In this document: in pieces, positions 1 to 10,642 of the stretch
Layout of the letters: the number at the start of each line of letters is the position of its first letter
Position numbering within the stretch: the first letter of the stretch is position 1
NCBI GenBank assembly: GCA_942486035.1
Contig: CALNXK010000032.1
Coordinates: 2,417,501 to 2,481,500 of the forward strand
Origin: Porites lobata
Lineage: Eukaryota > Cnidaria > Anthozoa > Scleractinia > Poritidae
Length of the DNA stretch: 64,000 nt
Direction: 5' to 3'
The notes under the pieces: generated by a model
The model's database searches: none
The model's input: the letters and a program-made list of their open reading frames with translations, nothing else
Told to the model about the DNA's origin: nothing
Program-made: the position numbers and the translations under genes

Positions 1-3000
1 ATAAACATAATCTGCATCTCCCGGTCTTAGTCTGTTTTTCTCAAAATCCTCATCCATGGCCGCTTTTCTCTTATCAAGTTCATAATCGTCCAGTTTATTC
101 AGGTCTTCTTCTTCACTGCCGTTCGCCCGTGGTCCAGAAGAAATATTCTTGATTTGATTTGACTCCATTCCTTTCATTTTGTTCTGAATCATTGTTAATA
201 GTTTCTCAAGCTAAAGAGAATCGAAATAAAAGTAAACTTTTCACTTCCTATGTCATTTATGAGGTAACAAAAATCTCAAGGTACACAATTCACATCGAAC
301 ACATTTCATAGAACTCTTTCTTTTGAGTGAAATTAATGGAAACATGCTTCCTACTTATGTTTACTTCTACAGATAAAATTTTTTTTTTTGAAATTCTTTA
401 TTAACGTTGAAGTCAAGGGTAAAAAATACTGACAAATTTTATAAGAGAACGATACCATAAAGAACTCCCTCAAACAGTTTTCGTTAGTTTTCATCAAATC
501 TAAGTTACAGTGTGACAACAATAACCAAGGCGACTTAAACAAAACGTAACAATCAAATCACAGAACAGGACCAATGCAGACCAATGCAGTATTTTTGAAG
601 ACTCCAGCCTCTTTTTGACTCAAGTGGAATGGAATGGAATCTTGTGGCATGTGCAGTGGTCTTTATAATTATGTTTAGTGCTCGATGTACTCAGAGGTCT
701 GTGTTTGAGCCAGCCCTTCCTGGGTCATTAGGCAAAACACTCGGAAACACATGGAAGCTTGTGTCTGATGAGCCACTTGCCCCAAATAAAAAGTAGATTT
801 AACCTTTACTTTACCCTTCCAGTAATCTGATTGGTTTATTTTGTTTAAGTAGTCCCAGTTACTGCAGTCTTATAAACGATGTCGACCAATGTATCGGTTG
901 ACATCTCGGTCACCTGTTGGTCAACATATCAGTCGGTATGTACATGTATAGGCTGAGTGTTGGTTGATATATTGGCTAAGTGCTGGTCGAGAGACGGTTG
1001 AGTATTGGATGAGTGAATTATCACTCAACTGTTAATAAAACAGATCAACCAAATGTCAGACATAGTTGACTGATCAACCAACACTCAATCGCAGTAGTAT
1101 CAGTAGTCTAGTTTCAATAACCTCTTGGTATTTTAGCATTCAACGATTGGCAAAGCCTGTAAAACTCTGTTACCAACCTCACCCCACAGCTTATCCAGTT
1201 GCATATTGCCTGTTGACATCGACCAAGACTTGACTGAGACTTGACCAACACTTGGCCGATATGTCAGCCAATATGTTGACTTATACATTGCTCAACACCC
1301 CTTATAAGACTCAAGATCTTTAGTGATTAGATGATTGGCATTGTAGCAATGACCCATGAAAGAGAGCCATTTACATGTATAATGTGCATGCAGCTTCAGA
1401 ACAACGTTACAGAACAAGTGAACATGATTTTCTCAGGCTACAAAACAGCCCTGACATAATAGTATTATCCAGGAAAATTACAAGAAATATGTAATGAAGT
1501 GTAAGGATAATTTATATTTTAATACCAGGGTAATGAGTTTAGTTAATTATTTATGCAAGAAGTACCTGTGAGTAAGAGATGTTTTCCAAGTATTTTCCAT
1601 GTCGGGAGCTATTCTTTAATTCATCGACTGCATCTGATACACTGTAAAACAGGCAGAAAGTATTTGGTGAACAAATGCTATCTGTAATAACAGAAAAGTT
1701 AATAACCTTAATATCTTAAAATATGGCCTGGCCATTTAACATATAAACACCAATGAAACACCAGGTGAGGTTTGGCACAAAAACATGATATCTTCACACA
1801 TGAAAATAACATGATATCTTCACACATGAAAATAACATGATATCTTCACACATGAAAATAACATGATATTGTCACACGTGAAAATAACATGGTATCTTCA
1901 CAAATGAAAAGATAACTGTTGCCATCTTTACATAATATTTCACACCTTTAGCAGCATAAAATGTTAAAACACTTTGGTATTTCATTGGTCTTACATAATA
2001 TTATTAACACAACATTACTTGGCTGCATGCTTGGAGATACCAAATTTCTATTCTCCTGTTGAAAAACACTAAAAGAGAAATTTCGTATCCCTGTGCAGCC
2101 ATGTAATATCCTCTATATCTTTAAGTAAAATTTGCAGTTTGAGTATAAAATATCCCTTTAACCTGGCTAGATTGAGGATTTCAATAATACTACATAACTA
2201 CAAAGATTGACCATTACAAACTGGATAACCAACAAACTGTTTCCTTCTTTCTTGACTTATTTACATTCAAGGTTGCCATCAACACTTTGCTTTATTTGCT
2301 GGCTTTTTATCATTACCCATTAAGTTACCAGCTTGTCTCATCTTATAAGAAACGTGCACTCTACTTTCTTTTTAGTATTTGCTATTACCTTGAATCTTTC
2401 CGCAGCATTCTTATTGGCATTGATCGTTTGTGTAGTTTTCCTAAAGAAAAATTTTTTTCATTACTGATTTTTTCGTGAATTTACGACGAAATTTCACAGT
2501 CTTCAAAGGTTATGATTAAGGCTTGATCAAACATATGATGGAAGAAATCTGGTGAGCTGTATGACTAAATATGAACACACCTGGCCATTCATCAGTGGAA
2601 TACAAGTACCAGTATGTTAGCACAGTACCCCATGGATTAAAAACAATAAAATTTTTAGTGCGCACATGGCTCTATACGCAGCCCAATTATGAAATTTAAT
2701 TTGGAGTCAAGCCTGTGTGGGTGACGGGTGCCAAGTTGGAAGATCGGATGCACCACCAGGACATTCTGTTGCACATTAATATCCCCACAGAGCACAATTC
2801 CAAAAAGAACAGCCTTGTTAATGGAGTGACTGACTGTTTTAAAATGATCTTGCGACTTTGCCGTCTATGCTTCAATGAGAGGTGGTGAAATGGTGTCTTT
2901 TTTTAACAACACGGATCCTTTCTGCTTTGTTGCAGCACAATCTTCAAGCCTCCTGACGGTTTGACCATAGTGATGTTAGACTGCACTTTTGCTCGTATTA

Positions 3001-6000
3001 CTTTTTATTCATGAACATTTCCTTAACTTACAATGATTCAATACGGTATAATATAAGCCACTTTTTCATTTCTTTAATATGCTAAATAGATGGCTTATAT
3101 TTAACTCCATTACAACTAACTAAAATTTCCAAATGTACAGGAGGGATCCTGACATACCACGCAGCCTCTATGGCTTCTCTGAGAGTTCCTCACTTTTCTT
3201 TTTGTTTTGACAAAAGTAATGCTTAAAGGTTTTTTGGAGGAACATTACTTAAAGAGAGAATAACAAACTAGCTCTGATGCTGAAAAGAAACCAATTGTGT
3301 GGATAACTTACATTTCAATTATTGTGATGTTTCTGGTTGAATTTTATCCACACTAATTCTTTATAACCAGCTTGTGCAGACCATATTTGGAAGATTAGGG
3401 CAATACATAATCATTGACATCAGTCTCTGACATCAGTGACTGCATATTGTTGACATACATAGTCAATAAGTTATTGATGCCACACAAGACTACCACCCAG
3501 TAGCTACCTTGTCTGGCATGAGTGCAGAAATCAAGAAAATACAGCCATAAAAAGGCAACATAGCTGATGACTAAAACTAAACAGCACAAATGCAACAATG
3601 CACAAGAAATATTGCTTGATGGGTGTCATCTGCTTTTTGAGAAGTATCTTTTAGGACAGTACCAAGAAACAGGCATTTTTTCTTCTGAGCACCCTGTGTC
3701 ACTGACTGAAAAAAACAATCTTTCAAAAGGCTTGAAATTCACTTTCACATTTCTATCAAAGAGGCAAATGTTTTGAGGAGAGACTACAAGGAGGTAAGGA
3801 TGTTAATAAGAACATTTTGAGTGAATAATATAACAATGTTATTGAATTTGGCTTTCATATTATGATATATAACAATTATTCACCAAAGTGGAGGTGGCTA
3901 GTGGTGTTATTTACTTGGCCGCAAAGCCTACAAATAAAACTTTTAAAGGCATTTGTTTTGCTCTTTTGGGGAAATTTTGTCTAAAGGAACTGTGAATTGT
4001 CTTTGTATTCAAAACCATTCTGTAAAAAAAACTATTAAATTTAGTTTTAAGCTTACTTATGACCAATTCTGCTAAATAAAGTAATGCAAACCTTTTCACC
4101 AGTTTCATCGCTAAATTCAAGTCAAACAGACAAACATATACCTGTTAAAACTTCCCAACCAAATTTTGTAACCTTCTTCGTGTGTTTCGGGAACAGCTTG
4201 TTTGATTATTTGTGAATTTTTTTTGTTTGTTATGGCAGCAAACCGGGAAGCCATTTGGCTTGTAACTTAGGCAAGTTTGGCATTGCTCGCTCAGAGGAAC
4301 TGGAGGTGAATCAGTGAATAATGGAGGATATTCCAAGATTAAGCAGCAAATGAAAGCGCGCGAAGAACACTATCCACCATTTTAGTATATACTGAAGAGA
4401 ATTATTCAGATCTCAACAGCTGTGATTCCATCTCAGCCTTCAGCCTCTGTGGATAACATGTTCCTCATTCTGCATAATTCTCCATATCAAACTCAGCTTC
4501 ATTCAATAAGCTTAACTGACAATCTTTGACATCTGAATGACTGATGTGAATGATTCAATCTAAGCTTCTTTGAAATTTGGTCAGCAGTGGCTGGTTATGA
4601 TGAAGAATTAGCTGAGGGATTATAGCCAATCAGAAATGGAGAAATACTTCAATGATGTAAAATAATAATATTAGGGACACATCATTTTCATTCTGATCCC
4701 CCCTATGGAGGGGTATCCTCGGCAGCTAACTGGTGGGAATCTGTTTTCAAAGGGAACAAAAAAATTGAGGAGGTGGGAAAGATTTTTTGTAAGGGTTTCA
4801 ACAAAAAAGTGAGGTGGTAACTATCTGCTTATATCCACAGGGGGTGGGGGATCGGAATAAAAATGGGACATTCCATAGCGCCCGTCTGCAGAGTATGGCA
4901 GAACTCGATGAGATCTCAAGCATGCAAGGCTGTTTTTATGCCTTATTTTTTATATATTGTTAAAAAACTCACGCGTGCATCTGCCATACTCTGCAGACTG
5001 GCCATAGCATAGCTGAGCATAGGCCCTAATGAATCATGTGTACACTGTGGCTAACCTGAGATCAGACCCAATCTTAGCGGTTCTCATACTTTCTCTCTAA
5101 TGGCTACCGCTAAAATTGGGCCTGATACAAACTCTCTCACGTTTGTGCTTGTTACGGCCAGATTTTCGCCGTAACGCTGATTGGCTGTCGGAAACACCGG
5201 AAGTTGAAAGCGCTTATTCCTCCCGTGGCTGTTTTCATGAATGATCCGTCGTCAGCGGAGAGAAGGATCGATTTTGCTGTCTTTTTTATTGTTTTATGGT
5301 CTTATGGTAGGAAAATATGCCTTAATATGTGCCATGGCAATTCAGAAAATTCTTATGGTTGTTCATAACTTCTCAGGATTTGCTTTATTTACGGAACTAA
5401 TGTTAGTGTATTGCAGAGTTGAATCCCTCTGCAAGTTGTTGACCGCTAACAAGGTGCCTTTTGATTAACCGACAAACGAGTGCAAATCAAACTACTGTCA
5501 ACCTTAAAACTGTTTTCAACTGAAAGTTTAGCCAGGAATGACTTCTCTGAACGGGGTACGCAAGCTGAGGCTCACTGTGAAAGAAAACTCAATCGCCAAC
5601 TGTGAAGTATTAGATGAAGAATATCGCATCGCTGTTCAAGGAATTTTTGTAGGCATTATTATAAAAGCTGGTGGGTTAAGGTAACAGACTGGTTGTTTGC
5701 CTTCGCTTTTTGTAAAATATAAACCAGGAAAACTGGTGTCCTCGCTCATTGGCTGTTTACTATTGTTTTTAAAGATTTATGTACTGAAAATTGGGGAAAA
5801 TTACCGAGGAAAATATAAAGGTAACAGAAAACTAAGTATTTTAAATTCGAGCACGCCTAGACAAAATAATAAAACTAGTAGAACATCGTGTTGCCGTCTT
5901 TTCGAAAACTTTTTACCTTCTGCGCCAACAGAAACAACGTTCGAGATCTCCCTTAGTCTTGCAAGAAGTTAAATGTGATTGTGCTGACTGTTTTATTTTT

Positions 6001-6679
6001 AGCTGAAAAAATTAACAGATAAAAGCTACTTTTTAAGTCAGCCGGTCTGCATTTTTCCTATGCGTAAAAAATTTGCATACTAGAAAAACAAGCAACGGAA
6101 GTAATTTTGGTTGGCTGATTCGGCAAATGTCAATCAATCAAAAAAGTGGGCGGCAGACGTTTTGTAGAAGGTTTGTATCAGGCTCTCTTTTCGTTTCGCC
6201 TTGCCCGCCGGAATGTAATTTTCAAAGCGAAACGAAAATAGAGCCTGATCTCAGGTTACTGTGGCTTACTTGAGAAGACAGCAGTAATAATAAATTATTA
6301 GGGCAGTGTAAAATGCACACTGTGGAATATTGTTTTTAGGGCTAGAAAACAATGGGACTATTGTTGTCACGTCCTCATTTGCATGGTGAAAACAATAGTC
6401 CGCAGTCTGCGTTTTACACGGACCGATAAATTTTCAGAAACAACAAGATTTCTGTATAACTGATGTAAGTGCTCTGAGACGTTTTCACGAGGGCAGCTCC
6501 CATCATTTTTTGCCATGAACTGCATTAAGCATAAAGTTTTGCAAACTAATAGTAGAACATTGCAATATCTTACACTTAAGTATAAACTCATCAAGAAATA
6601 TACCTGTCAGGTTTACTTCGTAGAAGACAACAAGAGTCGGAGGGTCGAATTTAACCCCACATTTACGAGGAGTAAACAT
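1..6679 (-). CDS. CEP19: CEP19 (centrosomal protein of 19 kDa) homologue, 3'-truncated by the window edge
   Basis: Four exons on the minus strand: 6604-6679, 2389-2440, 1566-1641 and 1-210 (continues left of the window). All junctions are GT-AG and phases agree (1, 2, 0). Exon 1 starts at the ATG at 6679; an upstream in-frame TTG is not used. It encodes MFTPRKCGVKFDPPTLVVFY, matching the N-terminus of vertebrate CEP19 as I remember it. Exon 2 gives GKLHKRSMPIR, exon 3 DELKNSSRHGKYLE, and exon 4 EEDLNKLDDYELDKRKAAMD, the conserved acidic/basic helix. About 138 codons are visible of roughly 165 expected. In vertebrates CEP19 sits at the mother centriole/ciliary base and recruits RABL2 and the IFT-B machinery; the same role is inferred here. 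The 4.2 kb first intron holds several MITEs. Identification is confident because every exon matches in order. Confidence 0.9.
600..1320. repeat. CEP19 intron: possible SINE relic and degenerate short inverted repeats
   Basis: At 650-730 a stretch with AGAGGTCTGTGTTTGAGCC vaguely resembles a tRNA-derived SINE B box. From about 880 to 1300 variants of TTGGTTGATATATTGGC and its complement recur every 20-40 bases in both orientations, giving a locally palindromic, decayed repeat. No coding sequence is seen. Confidence 0.4.
1783..1912 (+). repeat. 26-bp minisatellite, five copies
   Basis: The unit ACATGATATCTTCACACATG plus AAAATA is repeated head to tail from 1783, with copies at 1809, 1835, 1861 and 1887. 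The first three are identical and the last two carry substitutions, as in a recently slipped array. It lies in an intron of CEP19. Confidence 0.9.
3862..4393 (-). mobile_element. Hairpin-ended element, copy 1 (carries a start fragment of a Crypton-like ORF)
   Basis: Read on the minus strand it begins ACTAAAATGGTGGATAGTG and ends in GGTGAATAATTGTTATATATC, as do copies at 44969-45931 and 59419-59637. Inside is a short ORF (MASRFAAITNKKNSQIIKQA...) aligning with copy 2, then a decayed second block. Only one arm of the 3' hairpin (CCACTAGCCACC) remains. Non-autonomous, in the CEP19 first intron. Confidence 0.6.
4684..4868. repeat. MITE-like inverted repeat
   Basis: Ends TTTTCATTCTGATCCCCCC and its imperfect complement GGGGGATCGGAATAAAAATG bracket about 180 bp of low-complexity sequence. 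No coding potential. Confidence 0.5.
4873..5008. repeat. MITE-like inverted repeat
   Basis: CCATAGCGCCCGTCTGCAGA... faces ...TCTGCAGACTGGCCATAGC. The 19-bp core GTCTGCAGAGTATGGCAGA is perfectly inverted. About 136 bp long, in the CEP19 first intron. Confidence 0.6.
5053..6257. mobile_element. Candidate 1.2 kb DNA transposon with short inverted ends
   Basis: AACCTGAGATCAGACCC at the left faces ...GAGCCTGATCTCAGGTT at the right (13-bp core AACCTGAGATCAG). The interior has smaller inverted pieces (CGTTTCGCCTTG / AAGCGAAACG) and no recognisable transposase. It could be two adjacent MITEs rather than one element. Confidence 0.45.
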
Positions 6680-6787
6680 GTTGAGGTTATTTAACAAAAT
6701 GACATCGCAAAAGAGCCCAAGAAAGTCGAAAAATCAATCCATGTTTACAATAACGACTCCTTATGCGCTCTTTTCGTTTCTCGTTAG

Positions 6788-6801
6788 CTCTCCATAGCAA
6801 T
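6788..6801 (-). promoter_or_regulatory. X-box-like (RFX) motif upstream of CEP19
   Basis: On the minus strand the 14-mer ATTGCTATGGAGAG fits the ciliary-gene X-box consensus RYYNYYATRRNRAC at 13 of 14 positions and lies 109 bp upstream of the CEP19 ATG. CEP19 is a ciliary gene, which makes an RFX site plausible. It abuts a hairpin repeat (6803-6860, CTCGACCCCAG / CTGGGGTCGAG), so it could be repeat sequence matching by chance. Confidence 0.3.
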
Positions 6802-7252
6802 CTCGACCCCAGTGCTTACGCTTCTCACTCGGCTCGCGCGGAAGAGCTCTGGGGTCGAGGCTTAGCTCGGCTGTTAGGTAAGCTGTAAGGCTGTAAGCGT
6901 TTCTGTTTTCTTTTGTTTTCGTGTGTACATGCCAAAAGGGGGTCATTGTGAAAACTGGGGATAATAATCGCGAAGTTTCACAGCCCCATACTTTGTTTTG
7001 TGAAGAAAGCTCAGGGAAGATTGATGCGTGGAACGAGTGAATGCTTCAGTGAAAACTTCGATGGTGAGGGTAATATATAGATTTAGCCAGGGCTAAAAGC
7101 GAAGCTCTCGTTGATATCTATAGTTTAATCTAACAAAATATAAAATCGTGCAATGCTAAGGGGCGATGGCAACGGGATAAACTAACATCAAAGCAAGGAT
7201 TCAAGCCAGGACTCCAGTTAAGACTTTTCTAATCATTCTGTAAGCAAACTCT

Positions 7253-7272
7253 ACCCTAACCCTAACCCTAAC
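7253..7272 (-). repeat. Interstitial telomere-like repeat
   Basis: Three consecutive CCCTAA units, i.e. TTAGGG on the minus strand, the telomere repeat of cnidarians and vertebrates. Too short to be a chromosome end. Confidence 0.6.
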
Positions 7273-8280
7273 TCGTGCTTTCCTTCCATGATTGCCACGA
7301 AAACCGTCCTCTTAATGGTCATGGGACTTGCAGGACGTGAAAATGGCGGAAAAGCGAAAAATTGTCGAGTCCTGCGTCGAGTCCTGGCTCGAAGTCCTGG
7401 CTCGAGTCCTGGCTTATAGGCGGTTTTATAGGCGGTTTTTTTTTTACGTCATCGCCACCATGCTGGTGGACGGTAAACAAAAGATCGCTCATTAGATCGT
7501 TTTGTTTGTCCACCAGCATTTGTTCATTTCCTCATTTTTGTCTCCCGAGACTGCATGAAAACCACCCTTAGGCATCCTCAACAAAAACAGCCAATAAAGT
7601 CGGTAGGTCTATAATTATTAGCAAAAAAACAAAAACTTTGCACGTGCAGCACACTTTTTTTGTACATTTCCTTGCCGTTGTTTTGCACGACTACAACGTG
7701 AAACTTCCAGAAACGTCCTAGTTACACATTTTACAGAGGACTTGTTGTATGTGTTCCTGTTCACTTTTTTTCTCTGCCACTCATTTTCACCTTGGAGGCC
7801 GCTAGCATTTCTCATTTTCTCACCGTCACTATAAAATTTTCAAGAAATTGTTGCAACAAAACAAGAAGTGGGTCAAAGAGATTTTCTAGCATGCCGATGG
7901 CCAGGCACATGAGCAGAACAATGTCATCCTTAAAGGATTTGCTAGAATTCTTGGTCTTGGCGAAAACTCAGAGGCGGTAAGGCCTTGGATGGTAGCAGGG
8001 CCAGAGGTGGCGGGCTGCTTAAGGAATTTGAAGATGACATTTGTTCCCTGCTCCACAAAAGAAAGGAGCAAGGAAAGCACCACGACCAAGATTATTCCAA
8101 ACAGAAAGCCTTCCAGAATGACGCCACTGGGGAATCTTGCTAAAATCATCGCTGATTTTGGGATTTCTTAGAAGTTTGTCCTGAATTGATTGCCTTAGAT
8201 ACGGGCAATTGTGTTTATGAATCTGTTGTGCGCACTGTTCGAACCAGGGTTCGAACTATCGAGGAAATCGGAGCTAGGTA

Positions 8281-9190
8281 GTGAAAGAGATACGTGTCAT
8301 CATCGACAATAGAACTGCACCTATCCATGACACAACATCCATACGGCAACAGGCAAAGCAGGTATGCAAAAGGACACAGAGGCTTACAGCCATGACAAGT
8401 GACCGCTTCTTGTTCAACCGTCTTTACATCGGAAGCCAGCAGCGAGATGGAGACCTTGGTGAGTTCTTTTTTGCACGAGAACCAGTCGTACCCACCGTAT
8501 TCGTCCCAGTATGGCAATTTACGTTATACTAAAAAGTTTGACCTAATTGAATGCTTGACCAAACGGATAACAGAGACATCTCCACCAGAATCGTGTGACG
8601 TCACGGTGGTTGACGGAGCCGCATTGGTGCATGCACTACAAATGGTATCCGTTTCAACGGTTGATGAGTATGCAAAGGCCAGGTATTCATACCAGTTGTT
8701 ACCGGCGCGCTAAGGAGCACTTTAAGGACGGACATTGCATGGGGTGACTACCGGCCAGAGAGCTTGAAAGAAAATACTCGTCAAAAGAGAAAGACAGGAG
8801 TAAGAAACGAGGTGGCCGAACACGTCAAGATGCCTCGTAACTGGAAGTCATTTCTTGGCGGTGCAGGCTGAACAAGAAAGAGTTGTTACAGTTCCTCACT
8901 CCTCATGTTAGCAGATACTCCTTCTCTTCCGACAAGCAAGTAGTTATCATACCAGGCAATGACTAGTACACATCACACGAACACGTGACGAAATACGCGT
9001 TCTTAATGATTAAGGCGAGCGTCTCATTTCATCAAACTCTTCCCGAAATATGCAAGTTTCATTGTAACCACGAGGAGGCGGACACGAGAGTATTTGTAAC
9101 ATGCTGTGGAACACGGTGCGCAGAAAGTTCTGATCACAACCGTGTACTTAGACACAGATGTAGTCAGGGGCACCCAACGACGGTTTCCTT
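8281..9190 (+). pseudogene. Decayed multi-copy ORF of the cnidarian 'NHEEADTR' type (mobile-element-associated)
   Basis: Frame-shifted remnants read in order: a segment with ENQSYPPYSSQYGNLR and KKFDLIECLTKRI, VVDGAALVHALQMVSVSTVDEYA, then SLKENTRQKRKTGVRNEVAEHVKMPRNWKSFL, CNHEEADTRVFVTC and VYLDTDVV. I recall this order (ENQSYPPSL, DGAAVVH, STFDEYA, LPRKWEDFL, CNHEEADTR, DTDVVV) from a large uncharacterised family repeated in cnidarian genomes. Several stops and frame changes make it dead. Function unknown; a domesticated or transposon-borne protein is inferred from copy number. Confidence 0.5.
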
Positions 9191-10642
9191 CTAATATTTG
9201 CAATATTTGTTTCTCCGAACAGATATTCAACAAAGAAAACATTATCGATTGCAATAATATTAATCGCTGGAGCGACTTCGCTCGCAGAAAAAACTCATAC
9301 TTGTGGCATCTAATCACCTGATCTTTTACGTCATCTCACACATACACTGTATTCAGCAATGTTTTATAATCCTACAACTAACATGTTTTGTCAAGCTGAA
9401 AGCGATAAAAATGGATAGAATAACAACTGGACAATTCAGTGTGAACAGTAAAACTGAGAATGAATTTTATGAAACAGATAAAAACACGTGAAGAACAACC
9501 TAAAATGGATAAAGGGATGCACAGGCCATCAAAGGAGGCAGGCATGACCATACGTTCATTACATGAGGAGGCGGGAAAGCTAATACGGGTACCAGTTCAG
9601 TCAACTTAAATACCCCCTCCCCCCATCTCTAATGCCTAAATATTGTTGTTGTTGTTGTATTTGTAATGTTTCTCGTCTCTAATCTTCGTTGTCTCAAATC
9701 CTCCTTCCCATTTCCTCCCGGCCTCTCGCTTTGTTTTTTGTGGTTGCTTCATTTCTCTATGGTTTTCCTGGTAAAAACAATAAGGAAAATACGAATTATG
9801 TACACAGATCAACACAGAGAAACAGATACATCAACAGCAGACGGTACAAACGGACGAATAACTTTAATAGATGAATTTGAACAGAGAAAAATCCTTGTAG
9901 ATATATAAACAACTTAAGCTAGTTGTGTTTTTAAGGCCTGGCTTGAAGAATTGGACCTCCTAAAAGTCCTGAAATACTGAAGCAGTGCTCGGCTTACCAA
10001 ACGAGTTATAGAGACAGCTGAGAGCTAGTTTCGTTGTGGGATTCGTAATATACTTGTAAATATATGAAACTATATTATAATCTCATATATTTCAACTGTG
10101 GTATTACCGGTTCACTGATGCGTTCTAATACCGTTCACTAACTCTAAAAATCACAACTGCTTAGGTTGGGTTGTGTACATAACTACAGAGAGTCTTTCTC
10201 TGTTGAAATATTGTTCTGCAGTTCATACATTCTCACGTGCATTCATCCGAATACTATAGCGCTGGTAATAGAAGAAATGACTTGTGCTCAACATCTGCGC
10301 GCTAGTGTAGCCCGGCGGTGCTTCAGGGAAAACACGAAACACTTGCATCGCGCATTGAAATCAGATGAGCTACATCCTGCTGATTTTCAATGGGTGGCTT
10401 TATCTGTTGCACTTTAAGCTGCTTCTTCTGGATCTTGTTGCTAATCGATTGAAAAACTAGTTGAAAGACTGTGCGAATCTTCTGGTTTTAATAGAGCTTA
10501 ATAGATTCTTTGGCTATTTGCAGACCTCAGGGAATTAACACGCAGGGATTGGTCGCTGATTTTCGGGATTTGAAACCATAAAGACCCTGATAGTAGATTT
10601 GTCAAGTAACTGCGGATATTTCAGGAGGGAAAAAAATTTCTC
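9191..10642. other. Intergenic stretch, no gene recognised
   Basis: AT-rich sequence with scattered open frames shorter than 85 codons, none with splice or family support. A small inverted repeat (TGAAATCAGATGAGC / TGCTGATTTTCA) lies near 10360-10393. Confidence 0.5.

Larger units (their letters stand above)
6680..8270. other. Intergenic stretch upstream of CEP19, no gene seen
   Basis: Contains a hairpin repeat at 6803-6860, a short telomere-like tract at 7253-7272, and a run of TCGAGTCCTGGC units at about 7365-7412 that creates open frames on both strands by repetition. Nothing else resembles a gene. Confidence 0.6.

Noticed and set aside
6073..6273. 66-codon plus-strand frame in the CEP19 intron
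   Set aside because: Lies within a transposon-like repeat, without splice or homology support.
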